Source of the DNA: Streptomyces himalayensis subsp. himalayensis
GTDB taxonomy: Bacteria > Actinomycetota > Actinomycetes > Streptomycetales > Streptomycetaceae
DNA length: 64,000 nucleotides
Direction: 5' to 3'
Assembly (NCBI RefSeq): GCF_013778455.1
Contig: NZ_JACEHE010000017.1
Span: 124,001-188,000, forward strand
Shown: positions 29,873 to 38,348 of the stretch, in pieces
How the letters are laid out: every line of letters begins with the position of its first letter
Numbering within the stretch: position 1 is the stretch's first letter
The notes under the pieces: model-generated
Seen by the model: the letters and a program-made list of their open reading frames with translations, nothing else
Told to the model about the DNA's origin: nothing
The model's database searches: none
Position numbers and translations under genes: made by a program

Positions 29873-30039
29873 GTATCCACCTGCTCGTCTTACGACGGCG
29901 CCGGGCCGTCTCACGTCTTCTGCTAGGCCTGGGAACCCCGCCGCGTAACCGTCTGCCGACGGCGTGTGGGGACTCCCCTGCCCTCGTATTCATGGACCCT
30001 AACGCGCAGGCAGGCAGGTGCCATCCCGCATTCGGAACT

Positions 30040-30053
30040 GTTCGCTGTGAGCG
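30040..30053. promoter_or_regulatory. ClgR-type operator upstream of clpP1
   Basis: The sequence GTTCGCTGTGAGCG fits the GTTCGC-N5-GCG motif described for the activator ClgR of Streptomyces clp genes. It lies about 170 nt upstream of the clpP1 start, a place fitting activation of the clpP1-clpP2 operon. Confidence 0.7.
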
Positions 30054-30060
30054 CAGGTTC

Positions 30061-30150
30061 CCACCGCTGTGGGCAGGCGTTCCGCAGGGCTGGGGGCACC
30101 TCCCACGCCCTTAAGGCAGTGGGGGAGGGTGGGCGCAGCCCACGACGGAC
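30061..30150 (-). repeat. Dispersed palindromic element, copy B (longest)
   Basis: Read on the minus strand: GCCCACCCTCCCCCA, a variable middle, GTGGGAGGTGCCCCCAGCCC, then GCGGAACGCCTGCCCACA. Nearly the same as 48084-48153, and its two ends match 63478-63522. It lies between the clpP1 upstream region and the tig terminator. Confidence 0.85.
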
Positions 30151-30187
30151 GGTGCCCTTCAGGGCGTTCAGAGGCCGCCGTAACGGC

Positions 30188-30228
30188 CGACGGGCCCCGG
30201 GATGCCGCAGCACCCCAGGGCCCGTCGT
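30188..30228 (-). terminator. Terminator of tig
   Basis: Arms at 30188-30201 and 30213-30227 pair with one mismatch around an 11-nt loop, about 20 nt after the tig stop. Confidence 0.75.
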
Positions 30229-30249
30229 TCAGCGCGGGAGACGCGAGGC

Positions 30250-31644
30250 TCAGGCCTCGGGCTTCTCGTCGTCGCCGGAGGCCTCGACGGCAGCGTCAGA
30301 GGTGGCCTCGACGGTCTCGCCCGTCTCATCCTCCTCGTCGTCCAGGTCGACGACCTCACCGTTCGTGTCCTTGACCGTGGCCGCCTCGACCACGACCGCC
30401 AGCGCCTTGCCACGGGCGACCTCGCCCACGAGCATCGGCACCTGGCCGCCCTGGACGACGGCCTGGGCGAACTGGTCGGGGGACATGCCGGAGGAGGCCG
30501 CACGGCGCATGAGGTGCTCGGTGAGCTCCTCCTGGCTGACGTTGAGCTTCTCCTTGGAGACCAGCTCGTCGAGGACGAACTGGGTCTTGATGCCCTTGAC
30601 CGCCGCCTCGCGGGTCTCGGCGTCGAACTCCTCGACCGTCTTGCCCTGGATCTCCAGGTACTGCTCGAGGTTCAGGCCCATCTGGCCGAGCTGGTGGTGC
30701 TCGAGGTTGTGCTTACGGGTGTTGATCTCGTCCTCGAGGAGCTTCTCGGGGACCGGGACCTCGACCAGCTCGAGCAGCTTGTCCAGCACGCGCTCCTGGG
30801 CCTGGGTGGCCTGGTCGTACTGCTTCATGTTCTCGAGGCGCTTGCGGCTGTCCGCCTTGAGCTCCTCGAGGGTGTCGAACTCGGAGGCGAGCTGAGCGAA
30901 CTCGTCGTCGAGCTCCGGCAGCTCACGGCTGGCGACCTGGGTGACCTTGACGGTGACCTCGGCCTCCTTGCCGGCCGCCGAGCCGCCCTTGAGCTCGGAG
31001 GTGAAGGTGGCCTCAGCCCCGGCCTCCAGGCCCTTCACGGCGTCGTCGATGCCGTCGAGCAGCTCGCCGGAGCCGATGGTGTACGAGACACCCTCGGCAA
31101 CGCCGTCCTCGAGGACCTCGCCGTCGACCTTGGCCTCCAGGTCGATCGTCACGACGTCGCCGTCCTCGGCGGCGCGCTCGACCGGGGAGGTGGACGCGAA
31201 GCGCTCGCGGAGCTCCTCCACGGCCTTCTCGACGTCCTCGTCGCTGACCTCGACGGCGTCGACCTCGACCTCGATACCGGAGTAGTCCGGGATCTCGATG
31301 GTCGGGCGGACGTCGACCTCTGCGGTGAAGGTCAGCAGCTCGCCGTCCTTCAGCTCGGTGATGTCGACCTCGGGCTGACCGAGGACGTTCAGCTCACCCT
31401 CGTTGACCGCCTCGGTGTAGAGCTTCGGGAGAGCGTCATTGACGGCCTCCTCGAGCACGGCGCCGCGACCGAACCGCTGGTCGATGATGCGGGCCGGAAT
31501 CTTGCCCTTCCGGAAGCCCTTCACCGTGACCTGCTGGTTGATCTTCTTGTACGCCGCGTCGAGGCTGTCCTTGAGCTCCTCGAAGGGCACCTCGACAGTG
31601 AGCCGAACCCGAGTCGGGTTCAGGGTCTCCACGGCGCTCTTCAC
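30250..31644 (-). CDS. tig: Trigger factor
   Basis: Ribosome-bound chaperone and prolyl isomerase, 464 residues. The N-terminal ribosome-binding domain ends with the signature KGFRKGKIPARIIDQRFG. The FKBP-type domain is in the middle (AEDGDVVTIDLEAKVDGE). The C-terminal helical domain carries KLLEDEINTRKHNLEHH. The tail is acidic (DLDDEEDETGETVEAT). It is upstream of clpP1-clpP2-clpX, the common bacterial order. The ATG gives MKSAVETLNPTRVRLTVEVP, as expected. Confidence 0.97.
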   Translation of the reverse strand: MKSAVETLNPTRVRLTVEVPFEELKDSLDAAYKKINQQVTVKGFRKGKIPARIIDQRFGRGAVLEEAVNDALPKLYTEAVNEGELNVLGQPEVDITELKDGELLTFTAEVDVRPTIEIPDYSGIEVEVDAVEVSDEDVEKAVEELRERFASTSPVERAAEDGDVVTIDLEAKVDGEVLEDGVAEGVSYTIGSGELLDGIDDAVKGLEAGAEATFTSELKGGSAAGKEAEVTVKVTQVASRELPELDDEFAQLASEFDTLEELKADSRKRLENMKQYDQATQAQERVLDKLLELVEVPVPEKLLEDEINTRKHNLEHHQLGQMGLNLEQYLEIQGKTVEEFDAETREAAVKGIKTQFVLDELVSKEKLNVSQEELTEHLMRRAASSGMSPDQFAQAVVQGGQVPMLVGEVARGKALAVVVEAATVKDTNGEVVDLDDEEDETGETVEATSDAAVEASGDDEKPEA

Positions 31645-31830
31645 GGTTCGGTCTCCTTGTGGCTGACTTCTTGGTTTCTGCTGGGCCAGAAGGCCTCAGC
31701 GGATCGCGTCGCCCGGAAGACATCAGACCTGAGACACACGGGCGTGCAGTCTGCATAGTAACGGCAGGTGGTACACGCCCCAAAAGGCGATCAAGGACCC
31801 TGCCGGTCAACCGGCTCCGGATCCGGGTGG

Positions 31831-31907
31831 TGGTCGGGGTGGCGGGATTTGAACCCACGGCCTTCCGCTCCCAAAGCGGACGCGCTACCAAGCTGCGCCA
31901 CACCCCG
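31831..31907 (-). tRNA. tRNA-Pro (anticodon TGG)
   Basis: Minus-strand cloverleaf of 77 nt including an encoded 3' CCA (31831-31833). The acceptor stem CGGGGTG pairs with CACCCCG, the anticodon loop has TGG in GCTTTGGGAGC, and the T arm contains GGTTCAAAT. Confidence 0.96.
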
Positions 31908-32082
31908 TCGGTGCGACACGTAGGGTACATGCCCGCACGCAGTGCGGCTTCCCGTAATCACAGGCCGGGCGCCGTGCGGGGCGGGAAGCAGGGCCGGGGC
32001 ACCCCCGTGGGTGTGCGGCGAAGGGGTGCGACCCGCTACGATGCTTTCCGTGCCGCGGTCGGTGACCTGCGGTGCACGCCGT

Positions 32083-32153
32083 GCGGGCGTAGCTCAATGG
32101 TAGAGCCCTAGTCTTCCAAACTAGCTACGCGGGTTCGATTCCCGTCGCCCGCT
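32083..32153 (+). tRNA. tRNA-Gly (anticodon TCC)
   Basis: Plus-strand cloverleaf of 71 nt. The acceptor stem GCGGGCG pairs with CGCCCGC, the anticodon loop CTTCCAA lies in the CTAGT/ACTAG stem, and the T arm has GGTTCGATTCC. No CCA is encoded. Confidence 0.97.
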
Positions 32154-32160
32154 CTGTGGC

Positions 32161-32208
32161 CTCCGGCCCGGTTCGCAGATATACGCGGACCGGGCCGGAG
32201 CCGTTTTT
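32161..32208 (+). terminator. Rho-independent terminator of tRNA-Gly
   Basis: Arms 32161-32176 and 32185-32200 pair 15 of 16 positions, followed by five T (32204-32208). It is the only hairpin I noted in the window with a real U-tract. Confidence 0.9.
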
Positions 32209-32257
32209 GCAGGCTTACGGGAAGCCCGCGCCCCCTCCGGCACACCCGATCTCGGTC

Positions 32258-32452
32258 TCAGAAGTTGATCGAGTTGATCGTCTCCGCTATCGAGTTCAGG
32301 AAGCGGTTGATCGACGGGGCCATTCCTGTCGAGGCGAGGAAGAAGCCGAAGAGCACCGCGACGATCGCGGGGCCCGCCTTGATCGAACCCCCGCGGATCA
32401 ACACCACAAGGATGATCGCCAACAGCAGCACCACTGACAGTGAAATGGCCAC
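32258..32452 (-). CDS. Small two-helix membrane protein
   Basis: 64 residues with two hydrophobic helices (about 3-20, SLSVVLLLAIILVVLI; and about 27-45, GPAIVAVLFGFFLASTG) and a short amphipathic tail (INRFLNSIAETINSI). GTG start at 32450-32452; the Shine-Dalgarno is weak. I know similar short chromosomal proteins in Streptomyces but no function. It is convergent with tRNA-Gly and stands alone. Confidence 0.7.
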   Translation of the reverse strand: MAISLSVVLLLAIILVVLIRGGSIKAGPAIVAVLFGFFLASTGMAPSINRFLNSIAETINSINF

Positions 32453-32859
32453 AACTGATCACACCCTAGGTCGGTCCGCTCTCCCGGCCCGGAGGTGCGA
32501 CCCCGCACACCCCCGCCCAGAACCATCGTGCCACCAACGAGGCCGGGCTATGCGACGGGTGACGCATCGTCGGCCATGTGTGCGTCGGCCGCCTGCGGGC
32601 TGGACACCCTTGGGCCGCATGAACCGCACGCGCGCGTGCGGCAATTCACCTGGCCCGCACGGTCACGAATTCGGCTTGATCGTTTCCATCCCCACACAAG
32701 GTGTGCGCAGGGAATTCGAATTGTTGCCACAGGCACATCAGCCAGCCTGACGACACGTCAAAGCCCACCACTAAAAGACCAATGAACCGGACATTTCACC
32801 AGAGTCGCCCCCGGACGTTATGCCCCATTTAATGCGGATGAGTGTGGAGGTAGCGGTCA
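32453..32859. other. Non-coding stretch, AT-richer than the rest
   Basis: No credible long gene on either strand. From about 32680 on, base composition becomes visibly richer in A and T than the surrounding genes. It ends at a possible short gene at 32860. Confidence 0.4.
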
Positions 32860-32979
32860 ATGGCCAGCGGGTCAGAAGAGATACGGACCACCATGTCGAC
32901 TTCACTGAATCCGGGGTACTCGCAGGCCATAAGCAGGATTCGAGTTGGTGGTTTTACGAAATCCCACAGACAACGCTAG
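32860..32979 (+). CDS. Possible 39-residue small protein
   Basis: An ATG nine bases after GGAGG opens a 39-codon frame (begins MASGSEEIRTTMSTSLNPG, ends in KSHRQR) closed by TAG at 32977-32979. The product is Ser/Arg-rich, without membrane segment or cysteine. The codons use more A and T in third position than neighbouring genes. It lies in the long gap before the acyltransferase gene, same strand, 87 nt upstream. It may be a leader peptide, a small regulator or chance. Confidence 0.3.
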   Translation: MASGSEEIRTTMSTSLNPGYSQAISRIRVGGFTKSHRQR

Positions 32980-33066
32980 GGTGCCTCAGATGTTCCACGC
33001 TGCCCCGTCCCCCGTAAGCGCAGTGGGGTCCAGGACCGTCTCGCCGAGCACTTGGTGGGAGGGCCT

Positions 33067-34293
33067 GTGACGAACTCGCTGCGACCGCACGGCAACCACA
33101 GAGCGCCACTTCCCCCGGTACAGGAACCGGCGGCGGGAGTGCCGAGCCCGCGCTCCCCACGGACCACCCAGGCGGCCGACACCTCCCCCGCCCCCGGGTC
33201 CAACACCCCTGTCAGCCGGGCCGCGAGCGGCGGCGCGCCGCTCAACAAGCCCGCGAAGCAACGCGACGCGTTCTTCGACAACGCCAAGTACCTGGCGATC
33301 GTGCTGGTCGCGATGGGTCACGCGTGGGAGCCGCTGACGGATCACAGCCGGGCCGCCGAGGCCCTGTACATGACCGTCTACACGTTCCACATGCCGGCCT
33401 TCATCCTGATCTCCGGCTACTTCTCGCGCAGTTTCGACATGCGCCCGGACCGGCTCAGGCGGCTGGTGACCGGCGTCGCTGTGCCGTACGTCATCTTCGA
33501 AGTGGCGTATTCCTTCTTCAAGCGGTGGGCGGACGACGACCCGGCGCATCCCATCAGCCTGCTCGACCCCTGGTATCTCACCTGGTTCCTGGTCGCCCTC
33601 TTCGTCTGGCGGCTGACAACGCCGCTGTGGAAGGTGGCCCGCTGGCCGGTGCCGATCGCGCTCGGCATCGCCATGCTGGCCACCGTCTCGCCCGACATCG
33701 GCGACGACCTGGACCTCCAGCGCGTCCTGCAGTTCCTGCCGTTCTTCGTCATGGGCCTGTTCATGAAGCCCGAGCACTTCCAGATGCTGCGGCGGCGTGA
33801 GGTACGGCTGCTGTCCGTCCCCGTCTTCGCGGGCGCCCTCGTGGTGGCGTACTGGGCCGCCCCGCGCATGTCGTCGGCGTGGTTCTACCACCGGGACAGT
33901 GCACAGGAACTCGCCGCGCCCTGGTGGGCCGGTGTCGTGATGACGCTCGCGCTGTTCGGCTGCTCGATGGTGCTCACCGCGTGCTTCTTCGCCTGGGTGC
34001 CGCGTCGGCGGATGTGGTTCACGGTGCTCGGCGCGGGCACGCTGTACGGCTATCTGCTGCACGGCTTCCTCGCCAAGGGCTCGCGCTTCTGGGGCTGGTA
34101 CGAGGACTACGAGTGGCTGCACAAGCCGCTGGGTGAGATCTTCGTGACGCTCGCCGCGGCCGCGGTCGTCACCGTGCTGTGCACACCTCCCGTGCAGCGC
34201 ATGTTCCGGTTCGCGATGGAGCCGAAGATGGAGTGGGCCTTCAAGAGGGACGCGGCGGAGCTGGCGCGGGAGCGGGCGAAGGCCACGTCGTAG
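33067..34293 (+). CDS. Acyltransferase family membrane protein
   Basis: A 408-residue multi-pass protein of the acyltransferase 3 family, which O-acylates sugars or lipids at the membrane. After a disordered Pro/Ser/Thr-rich N-terminus of about 65 residues, the domain opens with FFDNAKYLAIVLVAMGHAW (the conserved His) and continues with FHMPAFILISGYFSR. About ten membrane segments follow, and the C-terminus is basic. The closest type is the fucose 4-O-acetylase-like branch. The GTG at 33067 follows GGGAGG closely. Substrate cannot be told. Confidence 0.88.
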   Translation: MTNSLRPHGNHRAPLPPVQEPAAGVPSPRSPRTTQAADTSPAPGSNTPVSRAASGGAPLNKPAKQRDAFFDNAKYLAIVLVAMGHAWEPLTDHSRAAEALYMTVYTFHMPAFILISGYFSRSFDMRPDRLRRLVTGVAVPYVIFEVAYSFFKRWADDDPAHPISLLDPWYLTWFLVALFVWRLTTPLWKVARWPVPIALGIAMLATVSPDIGDDLDLQRVLQFLPFFVMGLFMKPEHFQMLRRREVRLLSVPVFAGALVVAYWAAPRMSSAWFYHRDSAQELAAPWWAGVVMTLALFGCSMVLTACFFAWVPRRRMWFTVLGAGTLYGYLLHGFLAKGSRFWGWYEDYEWLHKPLGEIFVTLAAAAVVTVLCTPPVQRMFRFAMEPKMEWAFKRDAAELARERAKATS

Positions 34294-34300
34294 CGAGCCG

Positions 34301-34768
34301 TCAGGGGGCCGAGAGGCCCAGCAGGTCTCGCATCGTCGCGTACTTCCGTGTCAGGCGGGCGCGCGTGGGCTCGTCCAGCAGCGCGAGGCGGGCCGGATCC
34401 GCGTTGCTTGCGAGGTCCGCCTCCTTCACCAGGAGGGCGCCTGGGGTGGCCAGAATGCGCTGTGCGTACGCCTCAGGGGTCTCGCCCTCGCGCTTGGTGA
34501 GCGCCAGCACGATGTCCTTGGTGCGCTGCGTCAGCGGGGCGGCGCGCAGCCACTCCTCGGACAGCGCGTCGTCCTCGACGGCGTCGTGCAGCCAGGCCGC
34601 GGCTGTCTGCTCGTCGCTGCCGCCACGGGCGCGTACGCCCTCGGCCACCTCCCGCAGATGCTCGGTGTAGGGGCGGCCCGCCTTGTCGGTCTGGATCGCG
34701 TGCGCCTCACGGGCGAGGGTCTCGACCTCGGGCAGCGTCATGATCTCGTGGGTGTTGTTCCGCGTCAC
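34301..34768 (-). CDS. HD-domain protein, RelA/SpoT-hydrolase-like
   Basis: A 155-residue all-helical protein with the motifs of the HD phosphohydrolase fold arranged as in (p)ppGpp hydrolases: DKAGRPYTEHL (first His), AWLHDAVEDDALS (HDxxED) and LVKEADLASNADP (the place of the xKLADRLHN block). Only the hydrolase part is present. Substrate is not proven. Start uncertain: GTG at 34768 or ATG at 34741. It is convergent with the acyltransferase gene, 7 nt between stops. Confidence 0.8.
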   Translation of the reverse strand: MTRNNTHEIMTLPEVETLAREAHAIQTDKAGRPYTEHLREVAEGVRARGGSDEQTAAAWLHDAVEDDALSEEWLRAAPLTQRTKDIVLALTKREGETPEAYAQRILATPGALLVKEADLASNADPARLALLDEPTRARLTRKYATMRDLLGLSAP

Positions 34769-34856
34769 ACGTCGAGTGTCCCGCGCTCGCTCGTCCAGTG
34801 ACCCTCGTCCGCACATCGAGGGCCCCGCGGCCGCACCTCGGGGTCCGGCAGAGCGG

Positions 34857-36005
34857 TCACGTCTCCCGGCAGATCAGCAGCAGCGCCCGGTCGTCGTTGA
34901 CGTCCTTCGCCACCGCCTCGATCAGGTGCCAGGCCGCCCCGTGGAAGCCGCCTGCGACATAGCGGTCGGCCTCACCGGTGAGGCGGTCTATGCCCTCCGA
35001 GATGTCCCGGTCTGCGGTTTCCACAAGGCCGTCGGTGAAGAGCATCAGGACGTCGCCGGGGCGCAACGAGCCCTTGACGGGGTCGAACTGAGCGCCGTCG
35101 TAGACGCCGAGCAGCGGCCCCTCCGCCGCCTTCTCCTCCCAGCGTCCGGTGCCCGCGTGCAGTTGTACGGCCGGCGGGTGGCCCGCGGTGAAGAGTTCGT
35201 AGTCGCCGGAGTCCAGGTCCAGGACGAGGTGGATGGAGGTGGCGAAGCCCTCGTCCCAGTTCTGGCGCAGCAGATAGCCGTTCGCCGCGGTCAGGAAGGC
35301 GTGCGGCGGCAGGGACCCGAGGAGGCCGCCGAACGCTCCGGACAGCAGAAGGGAACGGGAGCCCGCGTCCATGCCCTTGCCCGAGACGTCCGTGAGGACG
35401 ACTTCCAGGGTGCGGCCGCCGTTGGTGCGGGCCGCCACGACGAAGTCGCCGGAGAAGGACTGGCCGCCGGCCGGCCGGAGCGCGATCTCGCGGTGCCAGC
35501 CCGTCGGCAGGACCGGCAGCTTCCCATGCACGCGGATGCGTTCACGCAGGTCGAACAGCATGGTGCCGCCGCGCCGCCACGGCACACCCACCCGGCTGCG
35601 GAACTGGGCGATCAGCAGTCCGAAGAAGCCGCATGCGGCCACCACCAGGACTGTTCCGGGGGTGACCCGGGCGGGACCCTCCGCGTACGGACCGAGTTCC
35701 ACCGACTCCACGATCAGGGCGGTCGCCGCCGCCGCGTACAGACCGAGCAGGCTCGCGGGACGCAGCAGCAGGCCGCCCGCCACGATCGGCAGGACGAGGA
35801 CGGCCGGGGAACACCACACGGGATTGGCGAGGGTGACAGCCGCGATCAGCGGGACCGTCAGCAGCAGAGCGGCGAGGGCTATCCAGTCGGAGCCGTCTCC
35901 GCGGAAGTAGTCGACGCCGGATTTGCGCAGGCCGACGCGGACCCGGTGCAGTTGCCTCTTCATCCGGGCCGGGAACGTCTCGGCTGCCGCGCGTTGTCCT
36001 GCCAT
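34857..36005 (-). CDS. Membrane PP2C-family (SpoIIE-type) phosphatase
   Basis: A 382-residue protein with three to four membrane segments at the N-terminus (WIALAALLLTVPLIAAVTLA, SPAVLVLPIVAGGLLL, TVLVVAACGFFGLLI), then a cytoplasmic PP2C/SpoIIE domain: FSGDFVVA, VLTDVSGKGMDA, LFTAGHPPAV and LMLFTDGLVE, the metal-binding aspartates. Such phosphatases act on phosphorylated anti-anti-sigma factors in Streptomyces. No kinase or STAS protein is adjacent, so the partner is unknown. Confidence 0.92.
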   Translation of the reverse strand: MAGQRAAAETFPARMKRQLHRVRVGLRKSGVDYFRGDGSDWIALAALLLTVPLIAAVTLANPVWCSPAVLVLPIVAGGLLLRPASLLGLYAAAATALIVESVELGPYAEGPARVTPGTVLVVAACGFFGLLIAQFRSRVGVPWRRGGTMLFDLRERIRVHGKLPVLPTGWHREIALRPAGGQSFSGDFVVAARTNGGRTLEVVLTDVSGKGMDAGSRSLLLSGAFGGLLGSLPPHAFLTAANGYLLRQNWDEGFATSIHLVLDLDSGDYELFTAGHPPAVQLHAGTGRWEEKAAEGPLLGVYDGAQFDPVKGSLRPGDVLMLFTDGLVETADRDISEGIDRLTGEADRYVAGGFHGAAWHLIEAVAKDVNDDRALLLICRET

Positions 36006-36168
36006 TGCTCGGGACCTTATCCATCAGGCCAGGGGCTGCGCACGGGAGGTCCTACTTGTCCCCCTCCTGAGAGCAGTCGTCGCTGTCCTGAGAGGGCTCG
36101 GAGGCGGCTTCCGGCGGGCTGGGCGAAATAGGCTCGCCCAGGCCTCAACTCCCTGGTACTGATTGCAT

Positions 36169-37398
36169 ATGACATCAGACCTGCGGGTGCTTCAACCGTC
36201 GGAATGGGACACCTGGTACGGGAAGCTGGTGCTCGCGTTCGGCGGAGTGCCGGAGGCGGACGAGGAGCGTGCGCTGTGGAACCGCCTGACCGAGTTCGAC
36301 CGGTCGCTCGGCGCCTGGGACGGCGACGACTGCGTGGGGACGGCGGGGGCCTTCTCGTTCAGGCTCACGGTGCCGGGTGGTGCCCTGGTGCCCGCGGCGG
36401 GCGTGACGATGGTGAGCGTGGCGGCGACGCATCGCCGGCGCGGCGTGCTCACGGCCATGATGCGGCGTCAGCTGGACGACGTCCGCTCCTGGGGCGAGCC
36501 GCTCGCCGTGCTGACCGCTTCGGAGCCCGCGATCTACGGCCGGTTCGGATACGGCGCCGCCACACAGCTGTTGTCCGCCGAGATCGACACGGCGCGGGTC
36601 CGGCTCTCCGTACCGCCGGGCACGGATGACGTACGTCTGCGGTTCGCCGCCCCAGGTGATGTGGTGGAGGCGTGCGAGGCCGTGTACGCGCGGCGGGTGC
36701 CGGGACGGCCGGGGATGCTCGCCCGGCGGCCCGGCTGGGAACAGCTGCCGCTGCTCGACCCGGAGAGCGAGCGGCAGGGCTCCTCACCTCTGCAGTGCGT
36801 GCTGGCCGAGCGGGCCGGGGAGGTCGTGGGCTATGCCCGCTTTCACAACAAGCCCGAGTGGGACACGGCCGGGCCCAACGGGACCATCGTCCTGCGCGAC
36901 CTGGAAGCGCTCGATCCGGCGGCGTACGCGGCGCTGTGGCGGTTCCTGTTCGAGATCGATCTGACGTCCACGCTCGAGGTGCGCAGCCGTCCCGTGGACG
37001 ACGCCTGGCAGCACTTGGTGTCCGACATCCGCCGGTGCCAGGTGCGGCTGCGGGATTCGCTGTACGTACGGCTCGTGGATGTGGGCGCGGCGCTGGAGGC
37101 TCGTACGTACCAGACGCCCGTGGACGTCGTCTTCGAGGTAGAGGACGACTTCTGCCCCTGGAACCAGGGGCGTTGGCGGCTCACCGGCGACAGCAAGGGC
37201 GCATCCTGCAAGCGGACGGACGAGGACGCCGATCTGGCCCTGTCCGTACGCGAGTTGGGCGCGGTCTACCTCGGCGGTGTGTCCCTGTCGGCGCCGGCCG
37301 CCGCGGGGCGCGTACGGGAGCTGCGGCCGGGGGCGGTCGCGGAGGCTTCGGTGGCCTTCTCCTCGGCGGTGGCGCCGTGGCTGCCGCACGGGTTCTAG
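36169..37398 (+). CDS. eis: Eis-like GNAT N-acetyltransferase
   Basis: A 409-residue tandem GNAT protein with an SCP-like C-terminal domain, the architecture of Eis (enhanced intracellular survival), which acetylates amines including aminoglycosides in mycobacteria. Acetyl-CoA motif: VSVAATHRRRGVLTAMMR, followed by LTASEPAIYGRFGYG. The last residues (PWLPHGF) end in an aromatic carboxylate, as in Eis where the C-terminus acts in catalysis. The ATG at 36169 has no visible Shine-Dalgarno. Divergent from the phosphatase gene. Native substrate unknown. Confidence 0.88.
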   Translation: MTSDLRVLQPSEWDTWYGKLVLAFGGVPEADEERALWNRLTEFDRSLGAWDGDDCVGTAGAFSFRLTVPGGALVPAAGVTMVSVAATHRRRGVLTAMMRRQLDDVRSWGEPLAVLTASEPAIYGRFGYGAATQLLSAEIDTARVRLSVPPGTDDVRLRFAAPGDVVEACEAVYARRVPGRPGMLARRPGWEQLPLLDPESERQGSSPLQCVLAERAGEVVGYARFHNKPEWDTAGPNGTIVLRDLEALDPAAYAALWRFLFEIDLTSTLEVRSRPVDDAWQHLVSDIRRCQVRLRDSLYVRLVDVGAALEARTYQTPVDVVFEVEDDFCPWNQGRWRLTGDSKGASCKRTDEDADLALSVRELGAVYLGGVSLSAPAAAGRVRELRPGAVAEASVAFSSAVAPWLPHGF

Positions 37399-37465
37399 CA
37401 GGGGGGTTTCCGGCTCGCGCCGACCGCGCTCGCCGCCGCGCAGCGCGGCGGAGCCACTGCTCGGT

Positions 37466-38278
37466 TCATCCGGGCGGCTGGCAGCCGGGGCACCAGAAGA
37501 GATTGCGGGCGGCGAGATCGGCGGTGCGGATCTCGCCGCCACAGATGTGGCAGGGCTGGCGCGCCCTGCGGTACACGTACACCTCACCGCCGTGGTCGTC
37601 GACGCGCGGCGGGCGCCCCATCGCCTCGGGGGTGTGCTCGGGGCGCACGGTGTCGATGCGGTTGTTGCGTACGCCCTCGTGCATCAGCTCGACCAGGTCC
37701 GCCCAGATGGCGGTCCATTCGTCGTACGTGAGGTCCCTGCCCGGTCGGTACGGATCGATGCCGTGCCGGAAGAGGACCTCCGCCCGGTAGACGTTGCCGA
37801 CGCCCGCGATGACCTTCTGGTCCATCAGGAGGGCGGCGATGCTCGTACGGCTGCGGGAGATGCGCCGGTACGCGCGGCCGGGGTCGTCGTCCGGGCGGAG
37901 CGGGTCGGGGCCGAGGCGGTCGTGTATCGCCTGCTTCTCGGTGTCCGTGATGAGGGCGCAGGTCGTGGGGCCGCGCAGATCGACGTACGCCGTGTCGTTG
38001 CGCAGCCGGAGGCGGACCGTTTCGGTCGGCGGGGGCGCGGGGACCTCGCCGAAGCCGACCTTGCCGAAGAGGCCCAGGTGGATGTGGACCCAGTCCGGGC
38101 CCTCGAAGCCGAGGAAGAGGTGCTTGCCGTGGGCGTCCGCGTCGGTGAGGACCGTGCCGGTCAGGAGGGCCGCGGCGTCCGCGAACTTGCCCTGTGGGCT
38201 TTCGGCTTGCGCCGGGCGTCCGCCGAACCGTGACAGGTAGTCCTTGGCCAGACGGTGGATCGTGTGCCCCTCCGGCAC
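37466..38278 (-). CDS. Fpg/Nei family DNA glycosylase
   Basis: Base-excision repair glycosylase/AP lyase, 270 residues. The start GTG puts the catalytic Pro2 and Glu3 at the N-terminus (MPEGHTIHRLA). The helix-two-turns-helix region reads MDQKVIAGVGNVYRAEVLF, and a zinc finger closes the protein (PCHICGGEI ... WCPGCQ). It resembles the actinobacterial Nei2 group. AGAGGGG precedes the GTG. Downstream of rpiB on the same strand, 70 nt apart. Confidence 0.95.
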   Translation of the reverse strand: MPEGHTIHRLAKDYLSRFGGRPAQAESPQGKFADAAALLTGTVLTDADAHGKHLFLGFEGPDWVHIHLGLFGKVGFGEVPAPPPTETVRLRLRNDTAYVDLRGPTTCALITDTEKQAIHDRLGPDPLRPDDDPGRAYRRISRSRTSIAALLMDQKVIAGVGNVYRAEVLFRHGIDPYRPGRDLTYDEWTAIWADLVELMHEGVRNNRIDTVRPEHTPEAMGRPPRVDDHGGEVYVYRRARQPCHICGGEIRTADLAARNLFWCPGCQPPG

Positions 38279-38348
38279 GGGTTCCCCTCTTCTCGTCTCT
38301 CCTCCGCCGCTCGCGGTGAACCAACGCGCGGCGGCCCCGGGTCCGCGG

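Noticed and set aside
32940..32990. SigB-type promoter (GTTTT ... GGGTG) before the acyltransferase gene
   Set aside because: The -10 part fits poorly and spacing is uncertain.
32820..33017. 65-codon + frame (MPHLMRMSVEV...)
   Set aside because: No ribosome site; the 39-codon frame at 32860 in another frame has a better one.
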